Source: GBS-DC sp964451985
GTDB taxonomy: Bacteria; Armatimonadota; Fimbriimonadia; Fimbriimonadales; GBS-DC
DNA length: 64,000 nucleotides
Assembly: GCA_964451985.1 (NCBI GenBank)
Contig: CAYVKB010000002.1
Location: forward strand, 1-64,000
Direction: 5' to 3'
Shown here one piece after another: positions 17,525 to 25,695 of the stretch. The first letter of the stretch is position 1, and each line of letters opens with the position of its first letter. The notes beneath the pieces were generated by a model. That model worked only from the letters and a program-made list of their open reading frames with translations, made no database searches and was not told the DNA's origin. The position numbers and the translations under genes were made by a program.

Positions 17525-18033
17525 CACAGCCACCGTTTGAGCCGCGTGTGCGCGAAATCGAGCAGCGAGTGCGCCGCACCGCCCGCCACCAACCCTATCA
17601 CCAACGCCCACACCTCGCGCTGGTAGGTGAATATCCAGTCTGTCGCGTGCAGTAGCCAGCTCTGCGGGTCTACCTGCAACGCCAGTCCGATTCGCGCCAG
17701 TATCCAGTTCATTCCGAGAATCAGTAGAATCAGTATCCCCACCAGATAAGCCACGCGCATGATGGGTCCCACGCCCAGCCCATGCGAAATCCAGCTGCGG
17801 TGGGGCACGAGTTTTTGATAAGGGAGCCAGATGACGCGCAGCGGTCCCCAGCGGCGGTACGCGCTGGATTGCACATCCAAATCGCTGGAGAGCCAGATAC
17901 CTGAAAAGGTGTAGCTGGCAATCGCCAGCCACGCCAACGGGCGCGCTTCAGGGGGTAGATACATCCCCGTGAGTGGAATCGCTCCCAACGCCGTGCCGAT
18001 GGTCACCCAGTCGTGAACTTTGCCCGATGGCAT
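17524..18033 (-). CDS. DUF2227 family metal-binding membrane protein
   Basis: A 169-residue protein with about four membrane segments and conserved histidines typical of DUF2227: VHDWVT near residue 6, SSDLDVQS, HRSWISHGLG and AAHSLLDFAHT at the C-terminus. The pattern resembles small metal-dependent membrane hydrolase-like proteins, but function is not known. The ATG comes one base after the rpoD stop. It is part of the dnaG-rpoD-DUF2227-radC run. Confidence 0.75.
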   Translation of the reverse strand: MPSGKVHDWVTIGTALGAIPLTGMYLPPEARPLAWLAIASYTFSGIWLSSDLDVQSSAYRRWGPLRVIWLPYQKLVPHRSWISHGLGVGPIMRVAYLVGILILLILGMNWILARIGLALQVDPQSWLLHATDWIFTYQREVWALVIGLVAGGAAHSLLDFAHTRLKRWL

Positions 18034-18034
18034 T

Positions 18035-19069
18035 CTAAATGCCCGCTGCCTCCTGCATTTTTTGGATGGCGCGTGATTCGATCTGGCGCACACGCTCCTT
18101 GCTCAGCCCCAGCTGCTTGCCAATCTCTTCCAGCGTTTGGGGCGGTTGACCACTTAGCCCGTAGCGCAGGCGGATGACGGTTTTCTCCCGCTCGTTCAGA
18201 TGCGCCATCAGGCTTTCCCAGTCGACAGCTTGCTCCCACTCCGACTCGGCTTCGGCGGCGATGAGGTCGCCCAGCACGGAGCCGTCGCTATCGTTGATGG
18301 GCATCTCCAGCGAGATAGGCTTGGCGACGGCGTGCATCAATTCGCGCACCTGTTCAGGGCTGAGTTTCGCCCGTTGTGCCACCTCGTGTACCGTCGGTTC
18401 GCGTCCGAGTTCTTGTTGCAATAGCGCGGCGGTTTGGCGCACCTGTTGCAACGCTTTGGTCATATGTTGGGGCACGCGAATCATCGTGGCTTGCTCTTGC
18501 AGCGCGCGGGAGATGGCTTGGCGGATCCACCAGGTGGCGTAGGTAGCGAATCGGCTCCCGCGCTTGGGGTCGAACTGTTGTGCCGCGCGCATCAGCCCCA
18601 GATTGCCTTCCTGTATCAGGTCAATCATCGCCAGGCCGCGCCCTGTGTAGTGCTTAGCGACAGACATCACTAGCCGCAGGTTCGCCTGCACCAGCATCTC
18701 ACGGGCGCGTTCATCGCCTTCAGCGGCGCGGAGGGCGAGGTCGCGCTCCCGTTCGGGGCTGAACAACGGTGCACGCGCCGCCTGCTGCGCCCACCACTGC
18801 ACTGCGTCCTCCAGCATATCCTGCTCGACCTCCTCGATGAACCGATCCGCTGATTCGGTGGTCTGACGCAACTCGCGCTCGGTGGCTTCGAGTTCGTCCA
18901 GCACCCGCAACCCCTGTGTCTCCAAATAGTCCAGCATCTGTTCGATGGCTTCGGGATCCAACGCCATCTCGGGTATCTGTGTCAGCAACGCTTCGATAGT
19001 AATATATCCCTGCTCTCGTCCGCTCTCGATTAAGGTTCGCAACTCATCTGAATCCAACCAGTGCTCCAT
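18035..19069 (-). CDS. rpoD: Primary RNA polymerase sigma factor (sigma-70)
   Basis: A 344-residue sigma factor. It has an N-terminal acidic helical region like region 1.1 (about 1-55), then regions 1.2-2.4 with DLIQEGNLGLMRAAQQFD and FATYATWWIRQAI, region 3 (REPTVHEVAQRAKLSPEQV), and region 4 with the helix-turn-helix LEEIGKQLGLSKERVRQIES. The primary-type motifs and position next to dnaG support housekeeping function. Start has GGAGGCG at the right distance, 15 bases after the dnaG stop. Confidence 0.95.
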   Translation of the reverse strand: MEHWLDSDELRTLIESGREQGYITIEALLTQIPEMALDPEAIEQMLDYLETQGLRVLDELEATERELRQTTESADRFIEEVEQDMLEDAVQWWAQQAARAPLFSPERERDLALRAAEGDERAREMLVQANLRLVMSVAKHYTGRGLAMIDLIQEGNLGLMRAAQQFDPKRGSRFATYATWWIRQAISRALQEQATMIRVPQHMTKALQQVRQTAALLQQELGREPTVHEVAQRAKLSPEQVRELMHAVAKPISLEMPINDSDGSVLGDLIAAEAESEWEQAVDWESLMAHLNEREKTVIRLRYGLSGQPPQTLEEIGKQLGLSKERVRQIESRAIQKMQEAAGI

Positions 19070-19084
19070 AGCAACGCCTCCGGG

Positions 19085-20884
19085 TTAGTCTATAGATTCG
19101 ATACGGATACGCCAGTATTCCTGCAACTTTTCGGCGTTTTGGAGGCTGGATTCGCCTGTTGTGATTTGGGCGGCGATTTGACGGCGTTTGCGCCGCAGGG
19201 CGTACTCCTTAAGCCGCTGGATGCAGCCCAACGCCCATTGAGGGGTCATCGGGGGCGATTCTTGTATCTGCAGCGCAGTGAGCAAGCCACGCAGCGACTC
19301 ATCCTCGATTTGCTCCAGCAATTCGTTGGGCTTGTAATGGCAAGGCGGTTGGGGCAGCGCGAGTAGTTTTTGGGCTAATTCGGCGTGCAGCGGAATTTGC
19401 CACTCGATTTCGGGGAGGTGTTCCCAAGCGACCGCAGCGGAATCGGAGCGCAGGGTAGCCCGTAGCACCTCGCTTTCCGCCTGAAAGACGGCTTTCGGAA
19501 TGGTTAGTCGTGATGGGGCAGGGGTGGTCTCAGCTTCGGTTTGGAGTGTGGCAGCGGGGCGGGCACGGCGGGCACGTTGCTGACGCTGACGCAGCTCCTG
19601 TTGCAGCGCCTGTAGCGCCGCCTGCGGGCTGGTGAGGTAGGCGGGCGTCAATGGCGCGAGTCGCTCCAAGCACGCCACGCGGTCTAACTCGCTGGGTAGG
19701 CTGATTACCCAGCTCAGCCCGCGCTCTACAATCTGTGCTTTCAAAGCAGGCTCCAGCTCCAGCGGGTTGCGCTCACCTGCCAGTTCGCGAAATAGCTGCT
19801 CAACTCCGAAGAGAGCCATCGGAGTGGCAGCTTCGAGGGTGCGCTGCAACGCCTCTGCGCCCTGCGCTCGTAGCAAGCTGTCGGGGTCTTCGCCCTGTGG
19901 GAGGCTGACTACCAGCGTTGGGATGCCTGCCCCCAATAGTGCTTCGCCTGCCCGCAACGCTGCGCGGATGCCTGCGCTATCAGAGTCGAACATTAGGTAC
20001 ACGCGCTCCGCCAGTCGCTTTAGCCGTGCGGCGTGGTCTTCGGTGAACGCCGTGCCCAGCGTCGCGAGGCTATGTGCGAAACCATATTGGTGTAGCATAA
20101 TCAAGTCCAAGTAGCCCTCCACGATAATTGCTGCACGCTGCTGCAGAATCGCGCCCCGCGCCTTGTGCCAGCCATAGAAAGTGTTGCGCTTCTCAAACAG
20201 GGGCGTTTCGGGACTGTTGAGATATTTGGGTTCATCGCTGCCCATCGTGCGTGCGCCGAACGCCACCGCGCGCCCCGAAGCGTCGTGAATCGGGAACGTA
20301 ATCCGGTTGCGGAAGCGGTCGTAGTAGCCGCTGCCATCCTCACGGGCTTTGAGCAGCCCCGCCATCTCAGCGTCCTCAAGGCTGAAGTTGTGCTTTTGCA
20401 GGAACCGCAGCAAGTAGTCCCAGCCATCGGGCGCGTACCCGAGTTCGAACGCTTCTACGGTTTCGGGGGTCAGCCCGCGTTTGATGAGGTACTCCTGCGC
20501 CGCGGGCGTGCGTTTGAGGGCTTGTCGATAGAAAAAATTCGCCGCAAACACAATTTTGCGCAGGCGGTCGCGCTCGTCGGGGGCTTCTTGGGGCAGCGAG
20601 TCGGTGCGGAGTTCAATCCCCGCGCGTTCGGCTAAGCGGCGCATCGCCTCGCGGAACGACAGTCCCTCAATGCGCATCAGGAAGCCGAACACATCGCCCG
20701 ACGCGCCGCAGCCGAAGCAATGGAACCGATTCAGCTCAGGGCTAACGTGAAACGAAGGCGTCTTTTCAGTGTGGAACGGGCAGAGTCCCTTGAAATTTTT
20801 CCCTGCCCGTTCCAGTTTCACATATTGAGAGACCAGCTCAACGATATCGATACGGTCTCGGATTTCCTCGCGCAGGTCGCGCAA
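19085..20884 (-). CDS. dnaG: DNA primase
   Basis: Makes RNA primers for replication. The N-terminal zinc ribbon (about residues 35-62) reads GLCPFHTEKTPSFHVS with FHCFGCGASGD, the catalytic core follows, and the TOPRIM domain (about 245-335) has EGYLDLIMLHQ and YLMFDSDSAGIRAA with the acidic metal residues. Length 599 is normal. The start is TTG, with GGAGGCG 10 bases upstream. The C-terminal helicase-binding part is diverged, as usual. First gene of a run with rpoD. Confidence 0.96.
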   Translation of the reverse strand: MRDLREEIRDRIDIVELVSQYVKLERAGKNFKGLCPFHTEKTPSFHVSPELNRFHCFGCGASGDVFGFLMRIEGLSFREAMRRLAERAGIELRTDSLPQEAPDERDRLRKIVFAANFFYRQALKRTPAAQEYLIKRGLTPETVEAFELGYAPDGWDYLLRFLQKHNFSLEDAEMAGLLKAREDGSGYYDRFRNRITFPIHDASGRAVAFGARTMGSDEPKYLNSPETPLFEKRNTFYGWHKARGAILQQRAAIIVEGYLDLIMLHQYGFAHSLATLGTAFTEDHAARLKRLAERVYLMFDSDSAGIRAALRAGEALLGAGIPTLVVSLPQGEDPDSLLRAQGAEALQRTLEAATPMALFGVEQLFRELAGERNPLELEPALKAQIVERGLSWVISLPSELDRVACLERLAPLTPAYLTSPQAALQALQQELRQRQQRARRARPAATLQTEAETTPAPSRLTIPKAVFQAESEVLRATLRSDSAAVAWEHLPEIEWQIPLHAELAQKLLALPQPPCHYKPNELLEQIEDESLRGLLTALQIQESPPMTPQWALGCIQRLKEYALRRKRRQIAAQITTGESSLQNAEKLQEYWRIRIESID

Positions 20885-20898
20885 GAGGGTTCGCCTCC

Positions 20899-21705
20899 TT
20901 ATAGATTCGGTGGGGGCAGCTCGCCTGGACCGCCGAGTCCACCACCGCCGATTGCGCCGCCGCCGCGTCCGGGTCGTCCGCCGGGTGCCATACCACTGCC
21001 CGGTCCTTGCATGCCACCGCCTCCGCCGCCCAGCCCAGTGAAGCCTGCGCCGAGCGTCGGGATACCCGCCGCCACGAAGATGCCCGTCACGCGGTTCGTG
21101 CGCGCCTCTAACTGGAACGCAACGCCGAGCTTATTGTAGCGGATGACGAAAATCTCGCCACCGAAGACATGCTCATCGGGTTGACCGTAGGCGGTGATGA
21201 TTTTGCTATACGGGTCACCTAGCCCGATGCCGCGGGTGGTACGCACTTTGGGGTCAGGGCGTCGCCCATATGCACTGATTTGCACCACGCGCCCGTCCTT
21301 GTTGAACTGGAATAGGTAGGTGGAGCCGCCCTTCACACGGTAGACATAGACGATTTCGTTTTCAATTCGGGTTTGCCCCTGTCCACCGCCGAAGTCGCCG
21401 CCACGCGGAGGTGTTCCAGGCGGAGCGAAACCGCCCTGCTCGCCGCCTTGTCCGAAACCGCCCTGTCCGAAGCCGCCTTGACCGCCGCCCTGCCGCTGAC
21501 CCGCACCCTCAATCTCCGTGATGGAGACCTGAGTATTGGTGACCATCGTCGGGTTGCCGAAGGTGCGAACCACCTGAGTCACCGGGGTGAACACGCGCAC
21601 GCCCAGCAACGCCACCTCCGGGCGCGGACGCGCCTGTGCTGTCAAGCCAACCACCAACACGGCTGCGCCCGCAACCGCCAAACCGAAATGCCACGCTTTC
21701 TGCAT
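20899..21705 (-). CDS. Exported Gly-rich protein, unknown function
   Basis: Predicted 268-residue exported protein with a signal peptide (MQKAWHFGLAVAGAAVLVVG). Two related segments (VFTPVTQVVRTFGNPTMV and IGLGDPYSKIITAYGQPDEH) look like the G-x-P turn of SmpA/BamE-like folds that recur in envelope proteins. These are separated by a low-complexity GGFGQGGFGQGG stretch, and the C-terminus is also Gly/Pro rich. A GGAGGCG ribosome site precedes the ATG. It ends 14 bases before dnaG and may be cotranscribed. No specific function is assigned. Confidence 0.7.
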   Translation of the reverse strand: MQKAWHFGLAVAGAAVLVVGLTAQARPRPEVALLGVRVFTPVTQVVRTFGNPTMVTNTQVSITEIEGAGQRQGGGQGGFGQGGFGQGGEQGGFAPPGTPPRGGDFGGGQGQTRIENEIVYVYRVKGGSTYLFQFNKDGRVVQISAYGRRPDPKVRTTRGIGLGDPYSKIITAYGQPDEHVFGGEIFVIRYNKLGVAFQLEARTNRVTGIFVAAGIPTLGAGFTGLGGGGGGMQGPGSGMAPGGRPGRGGGAIGGGGLGGPGELPPPNL

Positions 21706-21790
21706 TCTATCGTCGCCTCCTCAGTCTCAATTCGGTATACTGATTCGCGTTGGCGGCGGCGACTCCTGCCGCGTTTGCGCCAACATCCCC

Positions 21791-21796
21791 TATATT
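21791..21796 (+). promoter_or_regulatory. -10 box 7 bases before the small membrane ORF
   Basis: CCCCTATATTATAGACG; TATATT ends 7 bases before the ATG at 21804 (the overlapping TATTAT is 5 bases away). No Shine-Dalgarno is present, so a leaderless start is likely. Confidence 0.45.
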
Positions 21797-21803
21797 ATAG
21801 ACG

Positions 21804-21944
21804 ATGACGGACAGAAAAAGTGCTTGGGCGAAAGGGTTGCGCGTGCTGACGCTGCTGATTGCGCTGGCACTGATTTATTACTGGTTCTGGCATCTGCCGG
21901 CACAGCAGCCCGCGCCGTCTATTCAGATTGAGTTCACGCCATGA
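21804..21944 (+). CDS. 46-residue single-pass membrane protein
   Basis: A short reading frame with a basic N-terminus (MTDRKSAWAKGLR), one hydrophobic helix (about residues 12-30: VLTLLIALALIYYWFWHL) and a Pro/Gln-rich tail. It has a promoter-like box at the usual leaderless distance and its stop overlaps the ATG of the YchF-like gene as ATGA, which argues it is real and translated. No family is recognised. It could tether or regulate the following protein. Confidence 0.6.
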   Translation: MTDRKSAWAKGLRVLTLLIALALIYYWFWHLPAQQPAPSIQIEFTP

Positions 21945-22999
21945 AAATTGCACTGATAGGATTCCCTCTAAGTGGACGCACAACTTTGTTTGACGCGCTA
22001 TCGGGTGGGCACGCGCGCGATGGCGTCGCGAGCATCCCGATTCCTGACCCGCGCTTTGAAGCGTTGGCGCAGCAGGCGGGCGCGAAGAAAATCACTCCTG
22101 CCGCTTTCGAATGGCGCGACGACCTGCCCGATTTCAATCCCGAAAAGCCTGAAACCGTGCGCCAGCCACTCAGTCTCGCGCGTCAATCCGACGCGCTGGT
22201 GTGCGTGCTACGCGCGTTCGATACCCCCTACGCACCCTATCACACCACGATTGACCCCGCACGCGACCTGAACTTCTGGCTGGACGAGTTCACCCTCTCC
22301 GATTTGCAGGTGATCGAGAACCGCCTCGAACGCCTTACGAAACTATTTCAGTCGCACAAAGAGTCGCCCGCCGACCGCGCCGAGCATGCGCTGCTGGAAC
22401 GCATGCACCGCGCGATGAACGCAGGCGAATCGCTAAGCGCGTTCGAGATTCCACACGACCTGGAGCCGCGCATGCGCGGGTTCGGCTTCCTGTCGCGCAA
22501 GCCGATGGTGGTGGTCGCCAACATCGGCGAGAGCATGCTGGGCAACGAGGCGCAATCGGAACTAATTCAACGCCTGCAATCCCTGTGCGACGAGCGCGGA
22601 TTGCCTTTGATAACCCTCTGCGCCACTTTCGAGCGCGATCTGCGTCAGCTGCCCGAAGCCGAGCAAGCCGAGTTTCTGCAAATAATGGGCGTCGCCGAGC
22701 CTGCCTTACCCAAACTCGTGCGCATGGTCTACGAACGGCTGAACCTGCAGGTGTTCTACACGATTGGCGACGACTCGCGTGCGTGGCTGTTGCCTAAAGG
22801 CGGCACGGCCATCGACGCCGCCGCCACGATTCACTCCGACCTTGCGCGGGGCTTCATTCGCGCTGAAGTGTGCCACGCCGACGAGGTGCTTGCTGCTGGC
22901 GGCTGGAAAGCCGCCCAGAAAGCGAACAAGGTGCAACTCGTGGGCAAGGACTACGTGATGCGCGACGGCGAGGTGGTGTATATTCGGTTTAATGTGTAG
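21941..22999 (+). CDS. Degenerate YchF/Obg-family protein
   Basis: The 352-residue protein is clearly related to the YchF P-loop ATPase. The C-terminal TGS domain is well kept (AWLLPKGGTAIDAAATIHSD, GKDYVMRDGEVVYIRFNV), and the N-terminus aligns with MKIALIGFPLSGRTTLFDAL. However, the Walker A lysine is arginine (GFPLSGRTT, residue 13), the switch/DxxG region typical of YchF is absent (FEWRDDLPDF instead), and the NxxE motif reads NIGE. Nucleotide hydrolysis is therefore doubtful. It may be a paralogue kept for ribosome or protein binding. Translationally coupled to the 46-residue membrane protein. Confidence 0.8.
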   Translation: MKIALIGFPLSGRTTLFDALSGGHARDGVASIPIPDPRFEALAQQAGAKKITPAAFEWRDDLPDFNPEKPETVRQPLSLARQSDALVCVLRAFDTPYAPYHTTIDPARDLNFWLDEFTLSDLQVIENRLERLTKLFQSHKESPADRAEHALLERMHRAMNAGESLSAFEIPHDLEPRMRGFGFLSRKPMVVVANIGESMLGNEAQSELIQRLQSLCDERGLPLITLCATFERDLRQLPEAEQAEFLQIMGVAEPALPKLVRMVYERLNLQVFYTIGDDSRAWLLPKGGTAIDAAATIHSDLARGFIRAEVCHADEVLAAGGWKAAQKANKVQLVGKDYVMRDGEVVYIRFNV

Positions 23000-23022
23000 G
23001 TTCTCCCTGAAGGCAGGAATTG

Positions 23023-23051
23023 TTGACTGAGCATCGTATCTTTCTTATAGG
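23023..23051 (+). promoter_or_regulatory. Sigma-70-like promoter with -35 and -10
   Basis: TTGACT (23023-23028), a 17-base spacer and TATAGG (23046-23051). It is one of the few places in the window with both hexamers, and it points into the ECF-sigma remnant. Confidence 0.45.
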
Positions 23052-23074
23052 TTCGCATCGCCCGAAACAGGGCT

Positions 23075-23397
23075 ATGAACATCTCAGCAGAGACGCTGAA
23101 CTGGCTGGAACGGTGCTTCGCACGCGCTGTGCATTTCTTTCGCAGGAAAGGACTCTCGGAACCCGACGCGGAAGACTGTGCGGCAGAGGTGCGCTTGCGG
23201 CTGCTTTAGGGTAATATTTCTCGTGGCACTACGTAGAGGCGGTCGCGATGGAGACACTTTTCCGCTATCTGAGGTGTGATGTAGATGCTGAAGTCGCTGC
23301 GCGTCTACGGGAATCCGTTCGGGTCGCTCTTCGGATGGGGCATCCCGAACTACTTCAACTATACACAACACCGCAGATATTGAGGTTGACCTATTAA
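23075..23397 (+). pseudogene. Remnant of an ECF-type sigma factor gene
   Basis: An ATG at 23075 opens 44 codons whose end (FRRKGLSEPDAEDCAAEVRL) matches the region-2 pattern of ECF sigma factors, then hits a stop. A second frame continues from about 23219 to a stop at 23395-23397 with YVEAVAMETLFRYLRC and AARLRESVRVALRMGHPELL, which look like later helices. A frameshift has therefore broken the gene. Sequence support is modest because the remnant is short. Confidence 0.45.
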
Positions 23398-23824
23398 GTG
23401 GAAAAGTTTCTCTGTGGTCTTGTGTGGAAGAGTCTTCTCAGATAGAGACTGATGTCTTTCAGTTCATAGCATTTCTTACCTTCATAGTCAAGTTGAACAA
23501 AGCTTCGTACACTACTTTCGCGATTGCTTATCCGAAGCAACTGTTGCGTTAGGTGCGTCTAATGTTAGAAAATTGGTGTGGAGGTCTGGTTCTCCCGCTA
23601 TTGCCCATATGTTTGACTTATTCGGACTGATATTTGTGTTGGAGTCTATGAAAAAAGTAGAGACTTATTGTTGTAATGTCTTTTCGGGCGATATTCCGAA
23701 AAACTGCTTAGAAGTTAGCTTGTTCGATCTTGATGAGAAATGCACACTACCTGAATGGATGACCATCTCCCAGCACAACGCGAACGAGTTAGAAACAATA
23801 CTGAGGAAAAGATTGCACATATAG
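23376..23824 (+). pseudogene. AT-rich broken reading frames of unknown origin
   Basis: Two adjacent frames look protein-like: one ending at a TAG at 23550-23552 (DVFQFIAFLTFIVKLNKASY) and one from a GTG at 23573 to 23824 (83 codons, FDLFGLIFVLESMKKVETY, LEVSLFDLDEKCTLPEWM). They are in different frames and have lower G+C and different codon use from neighbours. They could be pieces of one decayed gene of foreign origin. I do not recognise a family. Confidence 0.35.
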
Positions 23825-23925
23825 CACTGACAGAAGCGTGTTATCATCGCCTTTTTCTGGTGCGTGGCAATCAAATACTCAGTGCTTTAGAGCAAATGAT
23901 TGCAGCGGGTGGTGAACTGCGATGA
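23755..23925 (+). CDS. Small hypothetical protein (56 residues)
   Basis: An ATG frame ending EQMIAAGGELR, overlapping the next start as ATGA (23922-23925). The second half (ALTEACYHRLFLVRGNQILS) looks like a compact helical protein. It overlaps the end of the 23573 frame by 70 bases, so only one of the two may be real. No ribosome site is obvious. The coupling to the next ORF is the main support. Confidence 0.3.
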   Translation: MDDHLPAQRERVRNNTEEKIAHIALTEACYHRLFLVRGNQILSALEQMIAAGGELR

Positions 23926-24149
23926 TGACCGAAGCCGAACTGATGGAAGTTGTCCGTGAGATGATACCGCAGGCGATAGACGAACTCTACCTCTTGACTT
24001 ATGCCCCTGACCGTGCCGCCTTGTTCGCCCCCGAAATGGGTTATCCCCTTCATTCTCCTTTTTGCGGCGCGTCTTCAGTAGGCGTGGGCAGTTTGCCGTT
24101 GTCCAATCCAGCGAGTCGGCGGGCGCGTTGGAGCTCGGCGCGGTCGTAG
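23922..24149 (+). CDS. Small hypothetical ORF, probably truncated
   Basis: The first about 45 codons (MTEAELMEVVREMIPQAIDE, APDRAALFAPEMGY) look like real protein. The frame then runs antisense into the 3' end of the TPR gene, where the composition is just a shadow. It is likely a gene fragment cut at about 24050 and coupled to the 56-residue ORF. Function unknown. Confidence 0.3.
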   Translation: MMTEAELMEVVREMIPQAIDELYLLTYAPDRAALFAPEMGYPLHSPFCGASSVGVGSLPLSNPASRRARWSSARS

Positions 24150-24949
24150 CTGTCCAGGTCGCCTGCCTGCTGGTAGGCTCTGTCGGCGGCGTGGGGTTCG
24201 TCGAGCAATCCGTACACATCGCCCAGCAGCGTGAGGTAGAGCGCGCTGTTCGGCTTCAGGTTCAAGGCGCGTTGGAAGCACTTGAGGGCTTGCAGGAACT
24301 GCTCGTTCTCGATGCACAAGAGCCCATAGCGGAAGTGGTAGTAGTCGTCTTCGGGGTTGAGCAGGGTGGCGATTTCCATCTCCTGCATCGCCTCTTGCAC
24401 CTCGCCCACTTGCTCCAGCAGGTCGGCGAGCCAGAATCGGTAGAAGCCGTTGCTCGGTTCGTGGTTCACGGCGGCGCGCCCTGCCTCCACCGCTTTAGCG
24501 TACTGTTGCCCCATCGCCAGCGCTTCGGCGTATTTGAACTGCACGAAAGCGTTGTCCGCGCCGTAGTCGATAGCGCGTTTGAAGTGGGCAATCGCGGCGT
24601 CGTAGCGCCCGTAGCGTCGGTAGATTTCGCCCAGCGCGAAGTAGGGTTCGGGGTCGCGTGGGTTCATCTTGCGGGCGCGCTGATAGTAGGCTAAGGCGCG
24701 GGCGGGCTGGTCGGCGTAGGCGTAGGCGTCGCCGAGTTGGATATACCGTTCACTGTTCTCGCCGTCCATTCGGATCGCGAGTTTGTAGTAGCGGAACGCC
24801 TCATCGAACTCGCCCTGACGCAACGCCGCGTCGCCCCGTCGCCGCGCCTCCTCCGCCGTCGCTGGCTGGCGCAACCTATCCACACGCGACTCTTGCGGTT
24901 CCGATTCCAGACCCTCGCGGATAAACGAGAACGAATCGCCCATCGCCAT
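24050..24949 (-). CDS. TPR-repeat protein
   Basis: A 299-residue soluble protein with six to seven tetratricopeptide repeats from about residue 30 to 265 (DAALRQGEFDEAFRYYKLAI, GEIYRRYGRYDAAIAHFKRA, ENEQFLQALKCFQRALNLKP). No signal peptide or enzyme domain is seen, so it is a scaffold-type protein. Starts at ATG 24949, 7 bases after a TATAAT box and without a ribosome site; a GTG directly before it is an alternative. It faces away from the amidase gene. Confidence 0.8.
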   Translation of the reverse strand: MAMGDSFSFIREGLESEPQESRVDRLRQPATAEEARRRGDAALRQGEFDEAFRYYKLAIRMDGENSERYIQLGDAYAYADQPARALAYYQRARKMNPRDPEPYFALGEIYRRYGRYDAAIAHFKRAIDYGADNAFVQFKYAEALAMGQQYAKAVEAGRAAVNHEPSNGFYRFWLADLLEQVGEVQEAMQEMEIATLLNPEDDYYHFRYGLLCIENEQFLQALKCFQRALNLKPNSALYLTLLGDVYGLLDEPHAADRAYQQAGDLDSYDRAELQRARRLAGLDNGKLPTPTEDAPQKGE

Positions 24950-24956
24950 CACGGGT

Positions 24957-24962
24957 ATTATA
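24957..24962 (-). promoter_or_regulatory. -10 box 7 bases before the TPR start (leaderless type)
   Basis: Minus strand GGTATAATACCCGTG then ATG: a perfect TATAAT exactly 7 bases from the start codon, with no Shine-Dalgarno. Confidence 0.6.
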
Positions 24963-25017
24963 CCACAGGGGTTGCCTGCAATCCCCCGTGTAGACCGCAG
25001 CGGTCAGGAGGCTCCGC

Positions 25018-25695
25018 ATGGCTCGGAAAATCGAACGAATCGTCTGGCACACCGCTGCGCATGGGCGCGACGGGCAAGCGTTTGACACCACCGCCACGCA
25101 GATTGACCAGTGGCATCGTGAACGTGGCTGGAGCGAAATTGGCTACAACGTGGTCATCCGCTTCGATGGAACCCTCGAGAAGGGACGCGACCCGCGTAAA
25201 GTTCCTGCAGGCGTCGCGGGTATTAACGAGACCACCTACCACATTTGCTTTTCAGGACACGGCGACATCGCCCCGCTCACGCCACAGCAGCTGGAAAGCG
25301 GGATTCAGCACACCATCGAGATGCTCCAGAACTACAAACTCACCGAGAAATTCCTGAACGAACCCGACGGCTTAGTCGTGATGGGGCATCGCGAGGTGAA
25401 CGAGCTGGTGAGGCGCGGCTTCGCTCCCACGCCCACCAGTAAAACCTGCCCTGGTAGGCTGGTGGATATGAACCAAGTGCGCCTGCTGATACATCGGCGA
25501 CTTGCGCCTGCGCTGCAGGCTGCTTACGAGTACAACGCGCAGGCGGCGGGCGAGTTGTTCGCGGGGCTGAAGCAGGTCTACAGCGCAGCTGCGAGGCTCA
25601 AACTGCCAGAGGAGGCGATGCGGTTCCTAAACCAGTTCCGCAAACAGCCCGAAGTGGACGCCGTGATTGAGCGTTGGCGCAGGGAGAGCAGTTAG
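25018..25695 (+). CDS. N-acetylmuramoyl-L-alanine amidase, T7 lysozyme/PGRP-like
   Basis: A 225-residue Amidase_2 fold protein. Zinc ligands can be placed at the His in IVWHTAAH (residue 11), the His in VMGHREVN (about 123) and the Cys in SKTCPGRL (about 143), with the catalytic Tyr in GYNVV and Lys two before the Cys, as in T7 lysozyme. It cleaves the amide between MurNAc and the peptide. No signal peptide is seen, and a helical tail (about 150-225) follows. That combination suggests a phage-endolysin ancestry or cytosolic muropeptide recycling. Ribosome site AGGAGG. Its stop overlaps that of alaS. Confidence 0.85.
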   Translation: MARKIERIVWHTAAHGRDGQAFDTTATQIDQWHRERGWSEIGYNVVIRFDGTLEKGRDPRKVPAGVAGINETTYHICFSGHGDIAPLTPQQLESGIQHTIEMLQNYKLTEKFLNEPDGLVVMGHREVNELVRRGFAPTPTSKTCPGRLVDMNQVRLLIHRRLAPALQAAYEYNAQAAGELFAGLKQVYSAAARLKLPEEAMRFLNQFRKQPEVDAVIERWRRESS

